The position numbers and the translations under genes were made by a program. DNA of 64,000 nucleotides from Photobacterium sp. GJ3 (GTDB taxonomy: Bacteria > Pseudomonadota > Gammaproteobacteria > Enterobacterales > Vibrionaceae), in contig NZ_CP073578.1 in the NCBI RefSeq assembly GCF_018199995.1, forward strand, positions 2,418,001-2,482,000, read 5' to 3'. The notes under the pieces were generated by a model, which did no database searches, was not told the DNA's origin, and saw only the letters and a program-made list of their open reading frames with translations. Below are positions 45,454 to 54,316 of the stretch, piece after piece (within the stretch, counting starts at the first letter, position 1; the number at the start of each line of letters is the position of its first letter).

Positions 45454-46550
45454 TTAAATAATGATCAATTGACCTTCAATCGCGCCGGCCTGCTTCAGTG
45501 CCTGCAAAATCGCCATTAAATCTGAAGGGGCCGCACCAACCTGATTGACTGCGCGCACCAGCTCATCCAGTGTAATACCCGGTTCAAACTTGAACATCCG
45601 GGAATCTTCTTCAGTCACTTCAATTTGTGAGTTTTGCACCACGACAGTTTCTCCGCCGGAGAAAGGATTCGGCTGACTCACGATTGGATTTTCCTGAATC
45701 GACACCGTCATCCCGCCATGGGTGATTGCCGCGGGTTTCAGCTTCACATGCTGACCGACCACAATGGTGCCTGTCCGCGAATTCACAATAATTTTTGCCG
45801 CCCCTTCCGCCGGGTCAAATTCGATATTCTCGATGGTGGCAAGAAATGCCACACGCTGGCTGACATCTCGCGGCGCACGAACGCGTACCGAGGTCGCATC
45901 AACGGGTGCAGCCATATCCGGCCCCAGAAATTGGTTAATGGCATCCGCCAGGCGCTGTGCCGTTGTGAAATCGGATTCGAAGAGGTTGAATGTCAGATGA
46001 TCGCCCCGGCTGAATGGGTTCGGTACTTCCTGCTCGACCATGGCACCGTTGGCAATCCGGCCAACCGTTGGGTTATTTCCGACCAGTTTGGAACCATCAA
46101 GCCCTTCGGCACTGAAGCCACCAACGACCAGGCTCCCTGCGCGACGGCATAAATTTTCCCATCCAGACCCCGCAAGAATGTCTGCAACAGCGTACCGCCC
46201 CGGAGACTTTTTGCCGAGCCGATCGACGACACCGTAATATCAATGCGCTGGCCCTGCTTGGTAAACGGCGGCAATGTCGCATTCACGGCAACTGCCGCGA
46301 CATTCTTGGTTTTGGGTTTGGTGCCGGGCGGCAACTGAATGCCGAAGTTCTGCAACATGGCATTGAAACTTTGATCGGTAAATGGCGTGGTTTCGCCGGT
46401 GCCCGGTAAACCCACAACCAGACCATAGCCCGTGAGCTGGTTACTCCGCACCCCGGCGACTTCAGAGACATCCTTAATCCGGGCTGCCTGTAGCGGAAAG
46501 GCCATTAACAGGGCGAGTCCTGCCCATAGCATTGTTCTGGTCACTGTCAT
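45454..46550 (-). pseudogene. flgI: FlgI P-ring protein, disrupted by a one-base frameshift
   Basis: FlgI forms the periplasmic P ring around the rod. The first half (signal peptide [16 protein letters not shown], then [20 protein letters not shown]) is in one frame up to KIYAVAQG; the second half ([13 protein letters not shown] ... AIEGQLIII) continues in another. Adding one G to the GGG at 46135-46137 restores [11 protein letters not shown] and a 365-residue protein of normal length. As written, frame 1 stops at 45993. It is either a real recent mutation or a sequencing error; see the similar lesion in flgH. Confidence 0.9.
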
Positions 46551-46578
46551 CGTCTCGTCGTCGGGTGAGTTTTATCTG

Positions 46579-47351
46579 TTACAGGCTGACGTTAAAGAAA
46601 CGCGCCAGCCAGCCTTGTTCCTGAACATCCTGTCGATCGCCGGTGCCGGAATACTGAATCCGCGCATTGGCAATCCGGGTCGATTCAATGGTGTTTTCCT
46701 GCGTAATATCATCCGGGCGAATAGTGCCACTAACACGGATATATTCGTCTCCCGTATTCAGGGTCAGCCATTTTTCGCCGCGAACCAGCAAGTTCCCGTT
46801 TGCCAGAACATCGACAACTTCTACAGAGATATAACCCTGAATGCTGTTGCTTTGATCGGCTGAGGTGCTGCCGGTAAAGGTACTTTCGTTACTGACCGCA
46901 TAAGAAATATCACGATCGCCAATCTTCAGCGGCTGGCCGCCTAACGTCAGCGGGTCCATGCTCAGGTCTGTCGATTTATCGACATCCGTACTGGCGCTTT
47001 TGTTGGCTTTGTTTTTCTCTGCCAGCAATACTGTCACGATGTCACCAATCCCGCGGGGCGGGTGTCATCGTACATATCTTGTGCCAGGGCCTGACTGAAC
47101 AGAGAGCCGGTTGCTGTCGCGTAATGCGCAGGCTTTTCTTGCGGACGGACACCGGTCCAGGCCGGGTCTCCCGCCTGCGGGTCATCCCGGCGACGGACCA
47201 GATCAATCAGATCGCCGCCCGAGGATTCCTGCTTGCCTTCGACCGCATCAACATTGGTTGTCGCCTGAGTTAACTCATCACGCTGTTCAGGAAGCTGAAC
47301 ACAGCCCGTTAAACCCAGAATGACCGCAGTGAGTAGCCAGTTCCGCATCAT
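46579..47351 (-). pseudogene. flgH: FlgH L-ring lipoprotein, disrupted by a one-base frameshift
   Basis: FlgH forms the outer-membrane L ring. The first part has a lipoprotein signal (LLTAVILGLTGC) and the family segment [21 protein letters not shown], then leaves frame and stops at 47034. The rest ([20 protein letters not shown] ... [11 protein letters not shown]) is in another frame. Adding one G to the GGG at 47050-47052 gives [16 protein letters not shown], the family sequence, in a protein of about 257 residues. Confidence 0.9.
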
Positions 47352-47366
47352 CGCTCTATTCCTTGA

Positions 47367-48155
47367 TTAAAGTTGCTGATTCACGTAACTCAGCATCTGG
47401 TCGACGGTTGAAATCACTTTGGAGTTCATTTCATAAACCCGCTGGGCTTCAATCATGTTCACCAGTTCTTCCGTGACGTTCACGTTAGACGTTTCCAGCA
47501 TCGACTGACGCATCTGTCCAAAACCTTCCAGCCCCGGAACACCTTCCTGCGGGTCACCACTGGCGCCCGTTGGCAGGAACAGGTTCTGACCAATCGGCTC
47601 CAGACCACCTGGGTTGATGAAGTCCACTGTGGTCAACTGACCCAGAATCACGTTTTCCTGCTGATCACGGATACGGGCTGAAACTTCACCATCAGTTCCC
47701 ACGGTAATCGCTACCGCATCTTCAGGCACCACAATTTCGGGCTGCAGCAGGTATCCACCGCCAGAAGTCACCACCTGACCTTCCTGGTTCAGCGTGAACT
47801 GGCCATTTCGGGTATAGCCAATGTTGCCGTCCGGCAGCAGGATCTGGAAAAAGCCATCGCCTTCGATCATCAGATCCATCGCGTTGTTCGTGGTCTGAGT
47901 ATTACCCTGCGTATGAACTTTCTGGGTTGCAACCACTTTTGAACCCGCACCCAGCATCAAACCGGATGGCAAGGTTGTATCCTGGCTGGACTGACCGCCC
48001 GGCTGGTTAATATTCTGATAAAACAGATCTTCAAAAACCGCACGGCTCTTTTTAAAGCCAATGGTTGAGGCGTTTGCCAGGTTGTTAGAAATGGTCGAGA
48101 TATTGGTTTGCTGAGCGTCAAGACCGGTCTTACTGACCCATAGAGCTGGATGCAT
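47367..48155 (-). CDS. flgG: FlgG, distal rod protein
   Basis: A 262-residue rod protein. N-terminus MHPALWVSKTGLDAQQTNIS with TISNNLANASTIGFKKSRA; C-terminus NVNVTEELVNMIEAQRVYEM. It is the main distal rod component inside the P and L rings. It lies 17 bp after flgF and 15 bp before flgH. Length is exactly typical. Confidence 0.97.
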   Translation of the reverse strand: MHPALWVSKTGLDAQQTNISTISNNLANASTIGFKKSRAVFEDLFYQNINQPGGQSSQDTTLPSGLMLGAGSKVVATQKVHTQGNTQTTNNAMDLMIEGDGFFQILLPDGNIGYTRNGQFTLNQEGQVVTSGGGYLLQPEIVVPEDAVAITVGTDGEVSARIRDQQENVILGQLTTVDFINPGGLEPIGQNLFLPTGASGDPQEGVPGLEGFGQMRQSMLETSNVNVTEELVNMIEAQRVYEMNSKVISTVDQMLSYVNQQL

Positions 48156-48172
48156 GTGTTATTCCTTCCGAA

Positions 48173-48922
48173 TTAGCCCAAACGCAGCAGAGACGAAGAC
48201 GCCTGGTCCATTTCCTCTGCGGTTTTCATTAACTTAACTTGCATTTCAAAATGACGCTGAAGGTCAATCATACTGGTCATTGCACCCACGGCATTGACGT
48301 TACTGCCTTCCAGCGCGCCATTGAGCAACGTGACCTGTGCATCGGCATCAAAAATTTGTGCCGGCACTTTTGATTTAAATAATCCATCAACGTCTTTAAA
48401 GAGTTCATTGTTGGCTGGCTTCACCATCTTGATCCGATCCACCACTTCCATCGCGCCCGCAGGTGCGCCTTGTGGCCGAACCGCAACCGTGCCGTCTTTG
48501 CCAATTTCTATCTTACTGATTGGTAGCGGAATAAAGATAGGACCACCGGTTTCCCCCACCATCAGGCTGCCATTGCTGTTCTGCAGCAGACCCGTCTGGT
48601 CGATTTTCAGATGTCCGGCACGGGTATAAGCTTCCTGACCGCTGGCATCCAATACAGCCAGCCAGCCATCACCTTCCACGGCAACATCCAGATCCCGGCC
48701 TGTGGTCATCACAGCGCCCTGAGAGAAATCCTGCCCCGGCCGTTCTGTCATGGTAAACACTCGGCTCGGCATGCCTTCGCCATACGCCTGCATGCTGCGC
48801 GCCTGTTCTAAGTCAGCGCGAAAGCCGGTGGTACGAACGTTAGCCAGGTTATTGGCATGAACTTGCAAGCCATACATATCTTGCTTGGCGCCGCTCATGG
48901 CCAGATAAAGTGCACGATCCAT
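48173..48922 (-). CDS. flgF: FlgF, proximal rod protein
   Basis: A 249-residue rod protein with N-terminal MDRALYLAMSGAKQDMYGLQ and ANNLANVRTTGFRADL, and C-terminal AVGAMTSMIDLQRHFEMQVK. It begins a transcription unit with its own sigma-54 promoter 33 bp upstream (48956), so flgF-flgJ can be expressed apart from flgB-flgE. Confidence 0.96.
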   Translation of the reverse strand: MDRALYLAMSGAKQDMYGLQVHANNLANVRTTGFRADLEQARSMQAYGEGMPSRVFTMTERPGQDFSQGAVMTTGRDLDVAVEGDGWLAVLDASGQEAYTRAGHLKIDQTGLLQNSNGSLMVGETGGPIFIPLPISKIEIGKDGTVAVRPQGAPAGAMEVVDRIKMVKPANNELFKDVDGLFKSKVPAQIFDADAQVTLLNGALEGSNVNAVGAMTSMIDLQRHFEMQVKLMKTAEEMDQASSSLLRLG

Positions 48923-48955
48923 TTTGAGTCTCCCAATCAGTACTGTTGGGATATA

Positions 48956-48972
48956 AGCAATATACGTACCAA
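48956..48972 (-). promoter_or_regulatory. Sigma-54 promoter for flgF operon
   Basis: The minus strand reads TTGGTACGTATATTGCT: exact GG-N10-GC, perfect TTGCT, one mismatch in TGGCAC. It is 34-50 bp upstream of the flgF ATG, in the 232-bp gap after flgE. Confidence 0.75.
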
Positions 48973-49109
48973 TTTAATCGGAAGTGAGGAATGAAGCAGA
49001 AATCGCCTTAAGATCAGCCGATTATTGGGGCTTGGTTTCCAATTTACGATTTGATGACGTTCAGAGTGCCAAAATTATGACTGGATAAACGGGGGGACAA
49101 TGGACAAAG

Positions 49110-49137
49110 ATTGCCGCCTGAAATGGCAGGCGGCAAT
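49110..49137 (-). terminator. Probable terminator after flgE
   Basis: A perfect 11-bp stem ATTGCCGCCTG / CAGGCGGCAAT with a six-base loop, 18 bp past the flgE stop. On the minus strand it is followed by CTTTGTCC, a weak T run, so termination may be partial. Confidence 0.6.
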
Positions 49138-49154
49138 CGGGAGGATTCGAGCGA

Positions 49155-50456
49155 TTAACGAATTTGCAGAATGGTCTGTTGCAGGCTGTTATCCACTTCC
49201 AGTGCACGAGAGTTCGCCTGGAAGTTACGCTGCGCGGTGATCAGATCCACCAGTTCCTGCGTCATGTCGATGTTAGACTGTTCCAACGTACCACTCTTGA
49301 CCGCACCGAACGCACCGAAAGTTGCCTCGCCCCAAACGGCTGCGCCTGAATCTTGACTCACATCCCACTGTGTACCGCCCTTTTTCAGGAGGCCCTGCTC
49401 ATTGGGAACGCGCACCATACCCACTCGACCCAGGGTGATGTTCTCACCGTTACTGTAGGTGGCGACAATTGAGCCTTTTGCATCAACATCCACTTTCGCC
49501 AGATAGCCGGTTGTTGCACCATTTTCGCTGAAGCGACGAACTTCAAACGGCGCCGCATACTGTGTTGGGGCGTCGAAGTTGAAATTCAGTGTCTGAGACC
49601 CATCGGCACCATTCATGTTGATCCCGGCCGCAGCAAACTGCTCAGAAACCATAGGGTTACCACCGTTCACCTGCGCCACAGTCCCGTCGAAGTTGAAATC
49701 CACGTAGGCACCGGCATGGCCAGACACATTGGTTGCAGCACCGCCATCAATGTCAATCGGCTTTTCGCCGTCTGCATCAGTTACGGTATAGAAGGTTGCC
49801 CAGCGGTTGGTCTGTGTGTTGTCTTTCACATAGTAGCTGGTCATCTTATAAGGCTGACCCAGCGAATCATACATGGTGACGGAAGTCGCTTTGTTATAAG
49901 TGTCCGGATCTTCAAAATTGAAGTCGTTCACTGATTTCGGCTCACCGTTGGCTGGCAGGTTCACACCGATATCAACCTGACTGGTTGCTTTTGGCTGACC
50001 AAACTGATCCGGCACCTTCAGTGCCTGCGGTTCATAGGAAACCACCTGATCCGTGTCTTGGTCGACACCATAACCCAGCAGAAACTGATCTTCTGAGTTC
50101 ACGATGTAGTTATCTTTATTCAGATGGAACGCACCGTTACGGGTCAGACTGTTGTTATTCGGCTCCAGACGCTGATCTGCAACGGCGAAGAAACCCGTGC
50201 CTGAAATCCGCAGATCCATCGGGTTATTGGTGTAAATACTGGAACCTTCGTGGAACTGCTGCGCCACGACAGAAGTCTGCACACCGCCACCCGTGGTGGT
50301 TTTCGGATTCGAGAAAATTGAGTTGGAGTACACATCGCCAAACTCAGCACGAGATTCTTTAAAGCCATAAGTGTTGGCGTTGGCAATATTGTTACTTGTG
50401 GTGTTCAGATCTTTCTGAGCAGCGCCCAGACCACTGAGTGCGACGTTGAAGCCCAT
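49155..50456 (-). CDS. flgE: FlgE, hook protein
   Basis: A 433-residue hook subunit. N-terminus MGFNVALSGLGAAQKDLNTT with SNNIANANTYGFKESRAEFG; C-terminus SNIDMTQELVDLITAQRNFQ. The centre holds the hook-specific domains. It follows flgD across a 245-bp gap holding the MITE-like repeat and a GC hairpin. Confidence 0.97.
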   Translation of the reverse strand: MGFNVALSGLGAAQKDLNTTSNNIANANTYGFKESRAEFGDVYSNSIFSNPKTTTGGGVQTSVVAQQFHEGSSIYTNNPMDLRISGTGFFAVADQRLEPNNNSLTRNGAFHLNKDNYIVNSEDQFLLGYGVDQDTDQVVSYEPQALKVPDQFGQPKATSQVDIGVNLPANGEPKSVNDFNFEDPDTYNKATSVTMYDSLGQPYKMTSYYVKDNTQTNRWATFYTVTDADGEKPIDIDGGAATNVSGHAGAYVDFNFDGTVAQVNGGNPMVSEQFAAAGINMNGADGSQTLNFNFDAPTQYAAPFEVRRFSENGATTGYLAKVDVDAKGSIVATYSNGENITLGRVGMVRVPNEQGLLKKGGTQWDVSQDSGAAVWGEATFGAFGAVKSGTLEQSNIDMTQELVDLITAQRNFQANSRALEVDNSLQQTILQIR

Positions 50457-50480
50457 AACTGACTCTCCTGAATTCTGTCT

Positions 50481-50532
50481 ACAGCGCGTATTTATTGTTC
50501 ACCTGCCGTACCCTCTCGCCGGCAGGCGCTGT
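50481..50532. other. Compound hairpin between flgD and flgE
   Basis: Inner arms CCTGCCG (50502-50508) and CGGCAGG (50520-50526); outer arms ACAGCGC (50481-50487) and GCGCTGT (50526-50532) sharing one base. It lies in the untranslated stretch before flgE on the minus strand, directly after the MITE-like repeat. No T run follows, so it is more likely an mRNA structure than a terminator. Confidence 0.5.
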
Positions 50533-50537
50533 GTTTC

Positions 50538-50699
50538 ATACCAATCAAAGTAAGTAAATGATCAGAAATAGCGCAGGAAAAATGGTTGAGAACAAGGCAG
50601 ATTTTTTAGATCAGTAGTCGTTCTACAATCAAAAAATCTCACGCCGTTATCGAGCATTTGAACAAGCTAGGATGACCAGTTATTTACTGCGATTGGTAT
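50538..50699. repeat. MITE-like 162-bp fold-back repeat, copy 2
   Basis: About 91% identical to the copy at 38542, same length and orientation, with the same ATACCAATC/GATTGGTAT ends. Two bases in the left arm that differ from copy 1 (C to A at element positions 15 and 19) are matched by compensating changes in the right arm. It begins 3 bp after the flgD stop, inside the flgD-flgE interval, so it is probably transcribed within an operon. Confidence 0.88.
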
Positions 50700-50701
50700 C
50701 A

Positions 50702-51424
50702 TTATGCCTTGCCGACTTCCAGTACTTCAGCCAGCTTGATTGGTGATTCAAATCCAGCCAGATTCAGCATGACATTGCCATCACCGTTGCCCAGCAGCAC
50801 GCTGTTCACGTTGGCGTAAGTCGATACATCAAATTCGGTGCTCTTACCATCGGCAAAACCACTGACTTTCAGTTGATATTTGCCGGCAGGCAACGCATTG
50901 CCGGTGTCGTCATTCCCGTCCCATGCCACGCGGTGATCGCCGGCAGGTTTCGAGCCCAGATCGAAGGTACGCACCAGCTGTCCCGCCGCATTTTCGACGC
51001 GGACCACTAGGTTATTCAGTGATTGCGGCAACTTCACCATGCCAGACACACCGCCTTCAGCTGTTTTCGAAGCCGTTGGGTTCGGCACCAGCACATCACG
51101 GCCAACCAGAGAGGAGGCCTGCAATGCCTGATTTGATGTCATCGCTGCGTTCAGACCACCAAACTGATCATTCATTTTGCTGATCCCATCGACCGTCGCA
51201 AATGAGGCCATCTGAGCGATCATCTGATCATTCCCAACGGGCTTAAACGGATCCTGCTGGGATAATTGTTTGGTCAGCAGCGACAGAAAATCTTCCTGCT
51301 TAAGTTCCTGTTGTCCCGTTACTTTTTGCTCAGACTGCAGTTTTTTCTCCTGCATACTCTTGAGCTGGTCAACATAGGACAAAGGGTTTTGACCTGTGCC
51401 TTGAATACCGGTCATGTCAGTCAC
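50702..51424 (-). CDS. flgD: FlgD, hook cap protein
   Basis: A 240-residue scaffold for hook assembly. The N-terminal signature is QEDFLSLLTKQLSQQDPFKP and VDGISKMNDQF; the C-terminal Tudor/FnIII-like part has VAWDGNDDTGNALPAGKYQL. It lies 9 bp after flgC. Length is typical. Confidence 0.96.
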   Translation of the reverse strand: MTDMTGIQGTGQNPLSYVDQLKSMQEKKLQSEQKVTGQQELKQEDFLSLLTKQLSQQDPFKPVGNDQMIAQMASFATVDGISKMNDQFGGLNAAMTSNQALQASSLVGRDVLVPNPTASKTAEGGVSGMVKLPQSLNNLVVRVENAAGQLVRTFDLGSKPAGDHRVAWDGNDDTGNALPAGKYQLKVSGFADGKSTEFDVSTYANVNSVLLGNGDGNVMLNLAGFESPIKLAEVLEVGKA

Positions 51425-51433
51425 TCCCTACCC

Positions 51434-51850
51434 TTACTGGCCCATCTGCAGTGTTCGCATCAGCATTTGCTTACTGGCATCTGCGACCTGAACATTGCTC
51501 TGGTAAGAACGTGAGGCAGAGATCATGTTTGCCATCTCTTCCATCACATTTACATTTGGTTTGTAGATATAGCCTTCAGCATTGGCTAAAGGATGCGCTG
51601 GATTGTATTCCGCCGTCAGGGGTTTCTGACTTTCGACAATCGCTTTCACGCGAACCGGCACACTTTCATCACGCTGATAACTTGCGCTCTGCAGTGCCGC
51701 TTCAAACACCGGATGACGTGCCTTATAAGTTTCCGCCGCAGAACTGCTGACGGTATTGGCGTTTGCCATGTTACTGGCCGTCGTGTTCAGACGTACAGAC
51801 TCCGCACTCATTGCCGAACCGGTGACATTAAAAACGTTAAACAAGCTCAT
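51434..51850 (-). CDS. flgC: FlgC, proximal rod protein
   Basis: A 138-residue rod protein. N-terminus SLFNVFNVTGSAMSAESVRL with ASNMANANTV; C-terminus VNVMEEMANMISASRSYQSN. It lies 3 bp after flgB. The pattern and length are those of the family. Confidence 0.97.
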   Translation of the reverse strand: MSLFNVFNVTGSAMSAESVRLNTTASNMANANTVSSSAAETYKARHPVFEAALQSASYQRDESVPVRVKAIVESQKPLTAEYNPAHPLANAEGYIYKPNVNVMEEMANMISASRSYQSNVQVADASKQMLMRTLQMGQ

Positions 51851-51853
51851 GGA

Positions 51854-52249
51854 TTATTCCCCTTTTAATGCCTTGCTCAGGTTCTTGAATTTAGAGCCCA
51901 GAAAATCAAGCGATGCCTGATATTCCAGCGCGTTTTGCATAAACAGGTTTTGTTCCAGTTGGGCATCGACCGTGTTGCCATCGCCAGTATCTGGCTGAGT
52001 CGGCACACGGTATTTTTGTTCACCCATCACTTTCGCAGAGGCAGCAATGTGCCGCTCATTGGTCCGGCTGAGGCCAAACTTTGCCTCCGAGGTTGCCGCC
52101 TTCAATGCGCGTTGAAAGTCCAGATCTTTTGCTTTATAGCCAGGCGTGTTCGCGTTTGCGATATTGCTGGCAAGGGTTTCCGCCCGTTTACCGCGCACGC
52201 CCACCGTGTGCTGGTGAACGCCTAATGCTTTATCAAAAGAGATGGCCAT
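51854..52249 (-). CDS. flgB: FlgB, proximal rod protein
   Basis: A 131-residue rod protein, first in the flgBCDE unit. The N-terminus has GKRAETLASNIANANTPGYK and DLDFQRAL; the C-terminus has VDAQLEQNLFMQNALEYQAS. A consensus-perfect sigma-54 promoter lies 33 bp upstream. Confidence 0.97.
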   Translation of the reverse strand: MAISFDKALGVHQHTVGVRGKRAETLASNIANANTPGYKAKDLDFQRALKAATSEAKFGLSRTNERHIAASAKVMGEQKYRVPTQPDTGDGNTVDAQLEQNLFMQNALEYQASLDFLGSKFKNLSKALKGE

Positions 52250-52281
52250 ACTCTGCCTCCTGGATTACTTGCAGATATAAC

Positions 52282-52298
52282 TGCAAGGGGCGTGCCAA
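52282..52298 (-). promoter_or_regulatory. Sigma-54 promoter for flgB operon
   Basis: The minus strand reads TTGGCACGCCCCTTGCA, a full match to TTGGCACG-N4-TTGCA. It is the best sigma-54 promoter in the window and lies 33-49 bp upstream of flgB. Confidence 0.92.
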
Positions 52299-52384
52299 AA
52301 AGTGCGTATCGCGAGTGAAAATCAAAATGAAAGGGCAGGAAAAATCTGAGCGCCTCAGAAGCATCATCGTCCAGCGCTGAAAGC

Positions 52385-52404
52385 AAAAGGGCCCAAACGG
52401 GCCC
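52385..52404 (-). terminator. Terminator after cheR
   Basis: Stem GGGCCC(A) / (C)GGGCCC with a four-base loop (52389-52404); on the minus strand it is followed by TTTTGCTTT. It lies 8 bp past the cheR stop and insulates the flgB promoter. Confidence 0.82.
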
Positions 52405-52411
52405 TGAGTGA

Positions 52412-53242
52412 TTACTTCAATTTGTAGATAATGCCTGGATTACAGCGAATCATCTCGAATCTGTCAGTCAGTCCGGTCAGCGACTCAGAAGCACCTAACA
52501 ACAGGTAACCGCCGGGATTCAGGCTGGCTGCCATCTGATTCAGGACCTTCGCTTTCATCTCTGGTGCAAAATAAATCAACACGTTCCGGCAGAAAATGAC
52601 ATCGAACTTGCCCAGCAGCGCGTAGCTGTCTTTCAGGTTCTGCGGACGGAAATTCACCATCTGCTTCACTTTACTGGTGATCCGCATCCGGCCATTGCCG
52701 ATGGGCTCAAAAAACGCCTGACGGCGCTCCGGTGACAGTCCGCGGCTCAGCGCAAGATTGTCATAAACCCCCGTCCGGCACATATCCAGCATGGTTTGCG
52801 AAATATCTGTCGCGGTAACCTGTGTTCCAAGAGGTAACATCCCCGGCCGGCGTTGCTGTGTTTCCAGCACTGTCATGGCGATGGAATAAGGTTCCTGACC
52901 CGACGAACTCGCGGATGACCAGATCCGGATCGGACGCTTGTTACCGGCCAGCTCAGGTAAAATTTTGTCTGCCAGGACAGTGAACGGGTAACTATCGCGA
53001 AACCACAAGGTCTCGTTGGTCGTCATGGCATCGACGGCCGCGACACGCAGCTCACGGTTACGGCCCGTAATCACGTTCTGCAATAATTCAGAGAGTGACG
53101 CCAGGCCAAAACGGTTGACCAGCGGACTCAGGCGGCTCCGCACCAAGTACTGCTTGCTGTCGCCAAGAACAATACCGCATTGTCCTTCCAAAAAACGGCA
53201 AAAATCTCGATATTCCTGGTCTTTAATTGTTATGGCTGTCAT
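52412..53242 (-). CDS. cheR: CheR receptor methyltransferase
   Basis: A 276-residue SAM-dependent methyltransferase acting on receptor glutamates. N-terminal helical domain (FCRFLEGQCGIVLGDSKQYL), then the catalytic domain with IRIWSSASSSGQEPYSIAM (SAM loop) and FDVIFCRNVLIYFAPEMK. It lies 19 bp after cheV. Confidence 0.96.
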   Translation of the reverse strand: MTAITIKDQEYRDFCRFLEGQCGIVLGDSKQYLVRSRLSPLVNRFGLASLSELLQNVITGRNRELRVAAVDAMTTNETLWFRDSYPFTVLADKILPELAGNKRPIRIWSSASSSGQEPYSIAMTVLETQQRRPGMLPLGTQVTATDISQTMLDMCRTGVYDNLALSRGLSPERRQAFFEPIGNGRMRITSKVKQMVNFRPQNLKDSYALLGKFDVIFCRNVLIYFAPEMKAKVLNQMAASLNPGGYLLLGASESLTGLTDRFEMIRCNPGIIYKLK

Positions 53243-53261
53243 CTACTACTCTAACGTCAGT

Positions 53262-54179
53262 TTATTCAGGCATGGCTGCTTTGACAGCAGCACCCAGTTC
53301 ATCGGGATTAAACTTGGGAATAAACGCATTGGCGCCCACTCTGTCGACCATGGCCTGATTAAATACCCCGCTCAATGAGGTGTGCAGGATAACATGTAAA
53401 TCTTTTAGTTTGTCATCATTTCTGATGGCCGCTGTCAGGGTATAACCATCCATTTCTGGCATTTCGATATCTGAAATGACCAAATCCAGTTGTTTATAGA
53501 TACTCTCCTCTTCGGCCATCTGACGCAGCTTGAGGAGCGCCTCTTTTCCATCTTTCACCAGCAGGCATTCACACCCAATGGATTCGATTGCACGCTGGAC
53601 CTGTTTCCGGGCGACACTGGAATCATCAGCAACCAGAACACGGCGGGTCACCGGGTTCTCATTCAGCATTGCTTCACGCAGCGTTTCTGACACTTCAGTG
53701 GTTCTGGGTGAAATTTCATCCAGAATCTTTTCCACATCCAGAATTTCGACCAGTTCGCCGTCGATCTCTGTCACCGCAGTCAGATAATTCGAACTGCCCG
53801 CACCTTTCGGTGGCGGCAGAATCTCTTCCCAGTTCATATTAATGATTCGCTCAACTGCGGACACCAAAAAACCCTGCACAGAGCGATTAAACTCGGAGAT
53901 GATCACAAAACAATTCTCTGTGTTTTCAATTGGGCGACCACCGGTTGCCAGACTCATGTCGATCACAGAAATGGTCTGACCACGAATATGTGCAATTCCT
54001 TTCACCAAAGGATGGAGATTTGGCATAGCGGTCAACTTCGGGCACTGCAAAACTTCTTTCACTTTGAAGACGTTGATACCGTAGCGCTGACGGCGGTTCA
54101 GCTTGAAGGTCAGCAGCTCCAGGCGGTTTTGCCCCACAAGCTGAGTGCGCTGATTCACAGAATCCAAAATCCCCGACAT
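53262..54179 (-). CDS. cheV: CheV, CheW-receiver hybrid coupling protein
   Basis: A CheW domain (LLTFKLNRRQRYGINVFKVK, VKGIAHIRGQTISVIDMSLA) fused to a receiver domain (VLVADDSSVARKQVQRAIES, LVISDIEMPEMDGYTLT). I chose the start MSGILDSVNQRTQ at 54179 (305 residues), with GGAG upstream; a frame is open to 54227. It lies upstream of cheR and diverges from flgA. Confidence 0.94.
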   Translation of the reverse strand: MSGILDSVNQRTQLVGQNRLELLTFKLNRRQRYGINVFKVKEVLQCPKLTAMPNLHPLVKGIAHIRGQTISVIDMSLATGGRPIENTENCFVIISEFNRSVQGFLVSAVERIINMNWEEILPPPKGAGSSNYLTAVTEIDGELVEILDVEKILDEISPRTTEVSETLREAMLNENPVTRRVLVADDSSVARKQVQRAIESIGCECLLVKDGKEALLKLRQMAEEESIYKQLDLVISDIEMPEMDGYTLTAAIRNDDKLKDLHVILHTSLSGVFNQAMVDRVGANAFIPKFNPDELGAAVKAAMPE

Positions 54180-54316
54180 ATACGTGACTCCAAAGTTGTC
54201 GAATAGAATTGTTGTTAAAATAGACAATTTAGCAGGATAAACGAGAAATCCGACTCAAAATCCCCTATCATGGTGCAATTGTAGCCCCTGAGAACGACCT
54301 AAAAAGAGCAAAAACC

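Noticed and set aside
45993..46041. flgI halves as two separate proteins with programmed frameshifting
   Set aside because: No slippery heptamer is seen at the break and the same lesion type occurs in flgH; a simple deletion or error is more likely.
49075..49090. TGGCAC at 49058-49064 (minus strand) as a sigma-54 promoter for flgF
   Set aside because: The -12 GC is missing at the right spacing; the site at 48956 fits and is closer.
54271..54285. GG-N10-GC on the plus strand before flgA as a sigma-54 promoter
   Set aside because: The -24 (TGGTGC) and -12 (TAGC) both deviate; overlapping weak match on the other strand too. Not strong enough to call.
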